From NCBI GenBank assembly GCA_016234985.1, contig JACRNK010000128.1, positions 1-5,789 on the forward strand: DNA of 5,789 nucleotides. The letters are read 5' to 3'. The notes under the pieces are model-generated. The model ran no database searches and was not told the DNA's origin. It was given only the letters and a program-made list of their open reading frames with translations. Shown in pieces: positions 1-3,918 of this stretch (position 1 is the first letter of the stretch; the number at the start of each line of letters is the position of its first letter). Source of the DNA: Deltaproteobacteria bacterium (GTDB lineage Bacteria; Desulfobacterota; GWC2-55-46; UBA9637). Both the position numbers and the translations under genes were made by a program.

Positions 1-879
1 AAGCGCATACGCCGCCTCTGCGGTTTTTACGCCTTCTGCCACCATTTTCATCTCCGACAAAATATCGGGAAGTTTTCTTCCTTTTCCTATCAACATGCCG
101 ACAGACCTGTTTCTGCTCAACTCGCCTGTGCATGTCAGAACAAGGTCGCCAAGCCCCGATAGCCCTGCAAATGTCGCCAAATCAGCGCCCATACTCTCTC
201 CAAGCCTTGAAATCTCCGCAAGCCCTCTGGTTATAAGCGCAGCCCTTGCATTCATGCCCAGGCCCAGGCCGTCGGATATGCCTGCGGCTATTGCAATGAC
301 ATTCTTTAATGTGCCTCCAAGCTCAACGCCTATCATGTCATCGTTGGTGTAAACCCTGAAGGAGTTGGTGTTAAAGAGCTGCTGCACCTTTTCCGCTGAT
401 GCCTTTTTATTGGAGGCGACACAAATGGCTGTCGGCAGCTTCCTGCTTACCTCTTTTGCAAAGGTCGGTCCCGAGAGCACGGAAATGTTTTTATGGATAG
501 CCTTAGGAAGGGTTTGTTTTAAAATCTGAGATATGGTCAGCAGTGTTTCCTGCTCCAGTCCCTTTGAGGCGCTTACGACTATTGTGTCTTTAGGCAAGAA
601 AGGGGCCGCTTTTTGGAATATATCCCGCACGCCGTGAGATGGAACCACACACACAACCACAGCCCGGTCTTGGACAGCCTCTTCTATGGAATTTACAGGT
701 GTTATATTTTGGGCAAGCTTTATGCCGGGCAGAAAAAAGGCATTTTCTCTCGTCTTCAGTACTATCTGATATAATTCTTCCTCCCTTATCCAGAGGCTTA
801 TGTCAAAGCCCTTTTCAGCCAATATATTCGCAAGGGTTGTTCCCCAGCTTCCGGCGCCAAGGACGCAGATTTTTTCCAT
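1..879 (-). CDS. gpsA: Glycerol-3-phosphate dehydrogenase [NAD(P)+], 3' end cut by window
   Basis: This cytoplasmic enzyme reduces dihydroxyacetone phosphate to sn-glycerol-3-phosphate, the backbone precursor of phospholipids. The first 293 codons are present and the frame is open to the window edge. The family is usually about 330-340 residues, so roughly 40 C-terminal residues are missing. Visible motifs are the N-terminal Rossmann loop GAGSWGT (residues 8-14), PSHGVRD (80-86), SASKGLE (103-109), LSGPTFAKEV (135-144), GGTLKNVIAIAAG with the expected catalytic lysine (about 188-200), GLGDLVLTCTGELSRNR (about 242-258) and VAEGVKTA (280-287). The ATG at 877-879 follows a GGAAGGGGG Shine-Dalgarno that lies inside the end of the upstream lipoprotein gene. 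The stop TAA and the start are separated by one base (TAATATG), so the two genes are probably cotranscribed and translationally coupled. The family assignment is secure. Confidence 0.97.
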   Translation of the reverse strand, partial: MEKICVLGAGSWGTTLANILAEKGFDISLWIREEELYQIVLKTRENAFFLPGIKLAQNITPVNSIEEAVQDRAVVVCVVPSHGVRDIFQKAAPFLPKDTIVVSASKGLEQETLLTISQILKQTLPKAIHKNISVLSGPTFAKEVSRKLPTAICVASNKKASAEKVQQLFNTNSFRVYTNDDMIGVELGGTLKNVIAIAAGISDGLGLGMNARAALITRGLAEISRLGESMGADLATFAGLSGLGDLVLTCTGELSRNRSVGMLIGKGRKLPDILSEMKMVAEGVKTAEAAYAL

Positions 880-880
880 A

Positions 881-1735
881 TTAATCCCCCTTCCGCGCTA
901 CTGGCGTATTCTTTTTCTCTCTTGCCTCTATTGCATCTAATCTTATCTTTATGACATCCGGATTGGGATAGCTTTTCTCCAACTCCTTATAAAGCTCTAC
1001 CGCCTCTGCAAGGTTTCCTGTTTCTTCAATGCACACTGCCTTGCCGAGCCTGGCCTCGTCAGCATAGGGATTTTTCGGATATGATGAAATCACCCGTTCA
1101 TATGACTTTATTGCAGCTTTATAATCACCCTCCAGATAATAGGTATTTGCTATCTGATAATAAACCTGAGGGCCGAGCGGAGAATTTAAAGAGCTTTTGA
1201 TAACCTCCTGAAGCTCTATTCTTGCCTGCTTAATATCAGTGAGTTTCAGATAGGCCATTGCTATCTGATATTGAAAATTATCTCTCTTTGCCCCGCCTGT
1301 ATTTTTTACCAGCCATTGATACTCTCCGAGCGCTTTTCTATAATCGCCTTTATGTATGTATATATCCGCCAGATCGCTTCTTGCCAATGCCACCTCTTTG
1401 CTGTCAGGATAAAGGAGCATCAATGTTGCATATGCATTCATGGCCATTCTAATATCCGCCATATAAAGATGGTTAATAAGGCCAATCTTATACTGACTGG
1501 CGGGGGCATACGGGCTTTCCGGATATTTGCTTACAATATTGCTGTAGCTGTTTATGGCTTTTGTATATGCCCTTTGGCTGAAAAGCTCCTCAGCCTTTTC
1601 ATACGCAGGCATGGCCGGGTCCTGGGAGCAGGCGGCAAATAGGAAAAAGAGAGGCAATAGGCAATAGGCAATAGGCAATAGCTTTTTTTGCCAATGGCTT
1701 TTGACTTCTGACTCCTGACTCCTGACTTGTTTCAT
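881..1735 (-). CDS. TPR-repeat outer-membrane lipoprotein, BamD/CpoB-like
   Basis: With the start at 1733-1735 this is a 284-residue predicted lipoprotein. Residues 1-18 are polar and basic, 19-34 are hydrophobic, and FAAC (33-36) is an acceptable lipobox with Cys36 as lipidation site. Ser at +2 favours outer-membrane retention. The mature part has about five to six tetratricopeptide repeats, with YTKAINSYSNIVSKYP, YRKALGEYQWLV and YKAAIKSYERVISSYP as clear units. TPR lipoproteins of this kind (BamD, CpoB/YbgF) act in envelope assembly or cell-wall coordination; the exact role here is not shown. I chose this start because AGGAAGGGG lies at ideal distance from it. An in-frame ATG at 1784-1786 would add 17 residues (301 total) and overlaps the stop of the small upstream gene as ATGA, but has a weak ribosome site. 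It directly precedes gpsA with one base between. The leader is oddly encoded by heptamer tandem repeats. Confidence 0.85.
   Translation of the reverse strand: MKQVRSQESEVKSHWQKKLLPIAYCLLPLFFLFAACSQDPAMPAYEKAEELFSQRAYTKAINSYSNIVSKYPESPYAPASQYKIGLINHLYMADIRMAMNAYATLMLLYPDSKEVALARSDLADIYIHKGDYRKALGEYQWLVKNTGGAKRDNFQYQIAMAYLKLTDIKQARIELQEVIKSSLNSPLGPQVYYQIANTYYLEGDYKAAIKSYERVISSYPKNPYADEARLGKAVCIEETGNLAEAVELYKELEKSYPNPDVIKIRLDAIEAREKKNTPVARKGD
1652..1682. repeat. Heptanucleotide tandem repeat AGGCAAT x4
   Basis: Four perfect copies of AGGCAAT (1652-1679) are followed by a partial copy. On the coding strand they read ATTGCCT and encode the hydrophobic core LLPIAYCLLP of the lipoprotein signal peptide. 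A unit of 7 bases is not a multiple of 3, so gain or loss of one copy would shift the reading frame. Confidence 0.95.
1702..1729. repeat. Heptanucleotide tandem repeat TGACTYC x4 (imperfect)
   Basis: Four adjacent 7-base units are visible: TGACTTC, TGACTCC, TGACTCC and TGACTTG. On the coding strand they encode VRSQESEV in the n-region of the lipoprotein leader. The unit is unrelated in sequence to the AGGCAAT array 20 bases away. Heptamer arrays of this general kind are known as short tandemly repeated sequences in cyanobacteria and occur in other environmental bacteria. Confidence 0.9.
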
Positions 1736-1736
1736 T

Positions 1737-1745
1737 CCCCTTCCT
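1737..1745 (-). promoter_or_regulatory. Ribosome binding site deciding the lipoprotein start
   Basis: The minus strand reads AGGAAGGGG then A then ATG (1733-1735). The AGGA core is six bases from the ATG, good Shine-Dalgarno spacing. The alternative start at 1786 has only a weak purine stretch before it, so 1735 is preferred, although the ATGA overlap at 1783-1786 keeps the longer form possible. Confidence 0.6.
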
Positions 1746-1782
1746 CTTTTTTTCTTGCGGCGTGAAAGATTTAAAATCTTAT

Positions 1783-1944
1783 TCATACTTCAATCTCTAT
1801 GGTTTTAGCTGTTTTGCTGGCCGGTTTGCTATACAATTTTTCAATCTCTTTTTGCTCCTTTTCCGACACCTTCGGCAAAAACATGGCTCTAAACTTCATA
1901 AACTCCTGCTCCAATACTTCACGGATATTTTCCTTTATTACCAT
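1783..1944 (-). CDS. Small unrecognised protein, 53 residues, possibly an orphan antitoxin
   Basis: From the ATG at 1942-1944 the frame encodes 53 residues. It starts MVIKENIREVLEQEF and is a charged, probably helical protein with many Glu and Lys, a central LPKVSEKEQKEIEKLY segment, and a C-terminal tail ending TIEIEV. The frame stays open upstream to 2067, but that extension runs through the palindromic repeat at 1971-2050 and is probably not coding. There is no strong Shine-Dalgarno; GGGG sits about nine bases before the ATG. Its TGA overlaps an in-frame ATG of the lipoprotein frame (ATGA), an arrangement typical of coupled gene pairs. Size and charge would fit an antitoxin that lost its partner, or a small regulator, but I do not recognise the family and no function is claimed. 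Confidence 0.5.
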   Translation of the reverse strand: MVIKENIREVLEQEFMKFRAMFLPKVSEKEQKEIEKLYSKPASKTAKTIEIEV

Positions 1945-1970
1945 TTTAGTTTGCCCCGAAAATCCATTAC

Positions 1971-2050
1971 TGTCATCCCCGAATGCTTTTATCGGGGATA
2001 TGTATCTATACTTCAAAACCATATTCCCGATAAATACTTCGGGAATGACA
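1971..2050. repeat. Inverted pair of GTCATYCCCGA palindromes (BIME/MITE-like)
   Basis: Two hairpins face each other. The left arm (1971-2001) holds ATCCCCGA and TCGGGGAT around a 9-base loop. The right arm (2021-2050) holds ATTCCCGA and TCGGGAAT around an 8-base loop. The right arm read on the minus strand matches the left arm almost base for base (TGTCATYCCCGAA at the outside, TATCGGGRATAT at the inside), so the 80-bp unit is also one long inverted repeat. GTCATTCCCG-type palindromes are a common intergenic repeat class in environmental bacteria. Confidence 0.85.
1988..2016 (-). promoter_or_regulatory. Possible promoter for small gene, lipoprotein and gpsA
   Basis: On the minus strand TTGAAG (2011-2016) and GATAAA (1988-1993) are 17 bases apart, each matching four of six sigma-70 consensus positions. 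Transcription would start near 1981, about 37 bases before the ATG at 1944. The -10 lies inside the left palindrome of the 1971-2050 repeat. The match is modest and found by eye. Confidence 0.25.
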
Positions 2051-2098
2051 AACGGGTTAATTTTCATACCCCTTTGTGAGCCGAAGGCTCATGTGGGT

Positions 2099-2270
2099 TT
2101 GCTCCGTAGGAGCGTGCTGTTTGTAGAAATAAATTGCAAAAATGTTTTTTAGCTCCATCGGAGCGGCCTGTAAGCATGAACAGGTCGCTCCGATGGAGCT
2201 ATTGCTTAGGGTTATACAATTTTGGTTCTACAAACAGACCGCCTCTCCGAGGCTGATTGCGTGTAGCATA
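2099..2270 (+). repeat. Palindromic repeat element, copy 1
   Basis: Bases 2099-2173 are identical to 3139-3213. The element is a nested inverted repeat. Hairpins GCTCC-GTA-GGAGC (2101-2113) and CCTC-TCC-GAGG (2242-2252) lie at the ends, followed inward by CTGTTTGTAGAA (2117-2128) paired with TTCTACAAACAG (2226-2237). A long hairpin at 2150-2201 is in the centre. A further small hairpin, TGAGCC-GAA-GGCTCA (2077-2091), sits just outside and may belong to it. No convincing protein is encoded; open frames across it are low-complexity translations of the palindromes. With 2271-2467 this accounts for the 0.4 kb stretch without a gene. Confidence 0.88.
2150..2201. repeat. Long hairpin, 22-bp stem with 8-base loop
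   Basis: The arm 2150-2171 pairs with 2180-2201 along its whole length, with a single G-T wobble (2166 with 2185). The outer 16 bp, TAGCTCCATCGGAGCG and its complement, are perfect. Each arm also contains its own small GCTCC-N3-GGAGC palindrome, so cruciform and two-hairpin folds are both possible. There is no T-run after it on either strand, so it is not a standard intrinsic terminator. Confidence 0.92.
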
Positions 2271-2306
2271 GTAGATACAAAGTTGTGTTGTGTTTTTCAA
2301 CCCAAC
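2271..2306 (+). repeat. REP-like hairpin with 5' GTAG, copy linked to element 1
   Basis: GTAG (2271-2274) precedes the imperfect stem GTTGTGTTG (2282-2290) and CAACCCAAC (2298-2306), with a 7-base loop and one mismatch. It is followed by A and six T. The corresponding unit at 3336-3364 has a perfect stem and no spacer after GTAG, so this copy looks degenerate. Confidence 0.7.
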
Positions 2307-2347
2307 ATTTTTTGTTTTTGTGTTTTATTTGTTTGTTGCAATAATAG

Positions 2348-2377
2348 TGTTGGGTTGATGAAACCAACCCAACCTAC
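2348..2377 (-). repeat. REP-like hairpin with 5' GTAG, inverted partner
   Basis: On the minus strand GTAG (2374-2377) is directly followed by the stem GTTGGGTTG / CAACCCAAC (2365-2373 with 2349-2357, 9 bp, perfect) around a 7-base loop. With 2271-2306 in the opposite orientation it forms a BIME-like pair separated by a T-rich spacer. A GTAG tetranucleotide at the 5' foot of a hairpin is the signature of REPs mobilised by RAYT (TnpA-REP) transposases. Confidence 0.78.
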
Positions 2378-2467
2378 CCGCTATTCTTTTCATTCCAAAG
2401 CCTTCCGGTTCGACTCGGTGCGCATTGTAACATCTTTCTTTGCTTGAGCAGGATTCATAAATGTTTG

Positions 2468-2791
2468 TTAGAGGCGCTTCATATCTTTTCTGTCTTGTAG
2501 TTTAGCCTTAATTGTGCGAGGGTCGCGTGCACAATGAAAGAGCCCGAACACAATAATTTGACTATTTTCTATGATGTAGTAGATTGCATAAGGAAATCTT
2601 CTCAGAAGACGGCGGTGGAAATTGCCATGCACTCTTGGATAAAGCAGCGGCGCCCGCGGAATCTCGCCGGAGTATGCATAAAACATCCGAAGAAAATCCT
2701 CGCCAAGCCCCGTTGATTTTCCCTCATACCATGAATAGCCTGCGATTACATCTTCTTCAATCTCCGGCAGGAAACGTAGGGTATAGTTCAT
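2468..2791 (-). CDS. RelE/ParE-family toxin of a type II toxin-antitoxin pair
   Basis: This 107-residue protein, normal size for the family, starts MNYTLRFLPEIEEDV and carries the RelE/ParE core RRLLRRFPYAIYYIIE (about 60-75), the strand IIVFGLFHC (79-87) and the ending ARDPR (88-92). Members either cleave ribosome-bound mRNA (RelE) or poison gyrase (ParE). The pattern RRFPYAIYY...H..RDP is the generic form seen with PF09720 antitoxins, and the sequence alone does not settle the target. The ATG (2789-2791) overlaps the antitoxin stop by four bases (ATGA), with AAGGCGG upstream as ribosome site, so translation is coupled. The gene is full length with no visible damage. The nearness of gyrA does not by itself imply gyrase as target. 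Confidence 0.92.
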   Translation of the reverse strand: MNYTLRFLPEIEEDVIAGYSWYEGKSTGLGEDFLRMFYAYSGEIPRAPLLYPRVHGNFHRRLLRRFPYAIYYIIENSQIIVFGLFHCARDPRTIKAKLQDRKDMKRL

Positions 2792-3009
2792 TTCCGCCTT
2801 TCTACCCTTGTCCGGAGTTCTTCTAAAGATAAAAGTTCACCGGGCGCGGACGCATATCTTTTCAGCCTTCTGTCCAACTCCTCTCTATGGTTTTCCGGAA
2901 TAGACACTTCCGATTCATCCACAGCAATACTATCCCACAAGTCCTCAACCAACAGTATCTTTTCAGCCGTGCTCAGTTTTGTAATTTCCGGAATATCTGC
3001 CGTTCGCAT
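2788..3009 (-). CDS. Addiction-module antitoxin, PF09720/TIGR02574 type
   Basis: From the ATG at 3007-3009 the product has 73 residues, the usual length of this family. It starts MRTADIPEITKLSTAEKILL and contains the hallmark LSTAEKILLVEDLWDSIA (about 12-29). A charged middle includes EVSIPENHREELDRRL, and the C-terminal toxin-binding tail is rich in Glu, Leu and Arg. Antitoxins of this group neutralise the RelE/ParE partner encoded next and are expected to be protease-labile. The start is fixed by GGGAGG seven bases upstream. The frame is open further upstream to 3075 but runs through the probable promoter, so a longer protein is unlikely. A palindrome at 3043-3061 may be the operator for autorepression. 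Confidence 0.92.
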   Translation of the reverse strand: MRTADIPEITKLSTAEKILLVEDLWDSIAVDESEVSIPENHREELDRRLKRYASAPGELLSLEELRTRVERRK

Positions 3010-3042
3010 TGTCAACCTCCCTCGTGTAGAAATATTTACCAT

Positions 3043-3075
3043 AACATTTTCGCAGAATGTTGTATTGTTTTTCAA
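3043..3075 (-). promoter_or_regulatory. Candidate promoter and operator of the toxin-antitoxin operon
   Basis: On the minus strand TTGAAA (3070-3075, five of six matches to TTGACA) and GAAAAT (3046-3051, four of six to TATAAT) are 18 bases apart, placing the start of transcription near 3039. The perfect inverted repeat AACATT-N7-AATGTT (3043-3061) covers the -10 region. That is where an autorepressing toxin-antitoxin complex would be expected to bind. Confidence 0.4.
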
Positions 3076-3138
3076 CCTGCTATATCTTTGCTCATAAAAA
3101 TGATTGTGTTATGCGCCGCTTAAACCAATCTGAAAACC

Positions 3139-3335
3139 TTGCTCCGTAGGAGCGTGCTGTTTGTAGAAATAAATTGCAAAAATGTTTTTTAGCTCCATCG
3201 GAGCGGCCTGTAAAATGTCTGACGGCTATTCATAAATTTAGGCCATTCAACAGGTCGCTCCTACGGAACTTTGGTTTTGGTTATGAATTTTGTTTCTACA
3301 AACAGTTCGCCTCTACGAGGCTAGCGTGTAGCATA
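3139..3335 (+). repeat. Palindromic repeat element, copy 2
   Basis: Bases 3139-3213 equal 2099-2173 exactly. The outer pair CTGTTTGTAGAA (3157-3168) and TTCTACAAACAG (3294-3305) is conserved, as is GCGTGTAGCATAGTAG at the right end (3324-3339 versus 2259-2274). The central hairpin differs. Its loop is 38 bases (3212-3249) instead of 8, and only the inner 12 bp (3200-3211 with 3250-3261) still pair, because the outer right arm has changed to TACGGAACT. With 3076-3138 and 3340-3414 this accounts for the gap between the antitoxin and the membrane-protein gene. Confidence 0.88.
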
Positions 3336-3373
3336 GTAGGTTGGGTTGTGTTTTTCAACCCAACATTTTTTTT
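3336..3373 (+). repeat. GTAG REP-like hairpin with T8 tract, terminator-like on plus strand
   Basis: GTAG (3336-3339) is directly followed by GTTGGGTTG, a TGTTTTT loop and CAACCCAAC (3340-3364), a perfect 9-bp stem, then A and eight T (3366-3373). On the plus strand this has the form of an intrinsic terminator, although no plus-strand gene precedes it. It is also the best-preserved REP unit in the window. Confidence 0.72.
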
Positions 3374-3414
3374 GCAAGAAATGATAGGGTCTGCATTGCT
3401 CAAAACATCAGGCT

Positions 3415-3828
3415 TTATTTCTCAATCAGTGTCTTTATCAACCAAGCACCAAGAAACAGAAATGTTCCCATAGGAAGCCAAACACCCGTGATCCGGTTCA
3501 TTGGGACAGAAAGTGGCCAATTGAAACGGGATGTAAGTTTGCCACTCAATCTGACTGGATGACCTCTTGTTCTATGCAAATATGCAAGAAGGTGTAGCAT
3601 CTTGTGGCAACTCCGATATAAAGAGAGTCCAAGTATGGCGCATAGGAAGAGACCGATCGCAAGAACGATCACTTTATCCTCTGGTCGTGGCGCCATCAAC
3701 ACACCAGTTACAACAAGGGAGTACACGACAATGTAGAAGTTGAGACGTTGGTTGAAAAGGTTTTCTATAAACTCACGCTCATCGCTCACAGACCACTTAT
3801 CGCGCTTTTTGTAGTATCTGTTTCTCAT
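3415..3828 (-). CDS. Small unknown membrane protein, three predicted helices
   Basis: The product has 137 residues. A charged N-terminus with DEREFIENLFNQRLNF (16-31) leads into a first hydrophobic segment (about 31-46). A second follows after the short loop PRPEDK (about 53-71), then a basic loop with histidines and arginines (72-112) and a third hydrophobic segment (about 113-131). By the positive-inside tendency the 72-112 loop would be cytoplasmic. I do not recognise a named family, and no catalytic motif is visible. The ATG at 3826-3828 has no clear Shine-Dalgarno, so the start is uncertain. It lies between gyrA and the repeat-bracketed toxin-antitoxin module, with about 40 bases between its stop and the T-tract at 3373. 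It looks like accessory cargo rather than part of the gyrase operon, but that is inference. Confidence 0.72.
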   Translation of the reverse strand: MRNRYYKKRDKWSVSDEREFIENLFNQRLNFYIVVYSLVVTGVLMAPRPEDKVIVLAIGLFLCAILGLSLYRSCHKMLHLLAYLHRTRGHPVRLSGKLTSRFNWPLSVPMNRITGVWLPMGTFLFLGAWLIKTLIEK

Positions 3829-3874
3829 GTCATGCTGTTATCAACAAAATTTTAAACTCTCTGCTCTTTGGCAG

Positions 3875-3914
3875 GACAGGCGTCTTGCCTGTCATCACAG
3901 GCTGGAAGCCTGTG
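3875..3914. repeat. Tandem CAGGC/GCCTG hairpins at the 3' end of gyrA
   Basis: GACAGGC-N5-GCCTGTC (3875-3893) and CACAGGC-N5-GCCTGTG (3896-3914) are two perfect 7-bp stems two bases apart, sharing the core CAGGC/GCCTG. They begin four bases after the gyrA stop. No T-run follows on the minus strand, so they may slow or stabilise the 3' end of the message rather than act as a standard terminator. The motif resembles a dispersed repeat family. Confidence 0.75.
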
Positions 3915-3918
3915 CCGC

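Noticed and set aside
1652..1729. CRISPR-like array
   Set aside because: The units are contiguous heptamers with no spacers, inside a coding leader.
1945..2067. Upstream extension of the small gene to an ATG at 2065-2067
   Set aside because: The added 41 residues are translated palindromic repeat (1971-2050), and the later ATG gives a compact charged protein.
2150..2201. Intrinsic terminator
   Set aside because: The stem is strong, but neither strand has a T-run directly after it.
2142..2447. Plus-strand open frame of 101 codons
   Set aside because: It runs through the palindromic element and REP pair; the product is rich in Cys and Phe from T-rich repeat DNA and has no ribosome site.
3010..3075. 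Longer antitoxin starting upstream of 3009
   Set aside because: This stretch contains the promoter and operator candidates, while the ATG at 3009 has a strong Shine-Dalgarno and gives the family's normal length.
2099..3364. Composite transposon carrying the toxin-antitoxin pair
   Set aside because: The bracketing elements encode no transposase and show no clear target-site duplication, so only direct repeats are claimed.
3174..3473. Plus-strand open frame of 99 codons
   Set aside because: It crosses the second repeat element and enters the membrane-protein gene antisense. Its resemblance to the 2142-2447 frame comes from the repeat DNA.
3875..3914. Canonical gyrA terminator
   Set aside because: Two stems are clear, but on the minus strand they are followed by CTGCCAAAGAGC, not a T-run.
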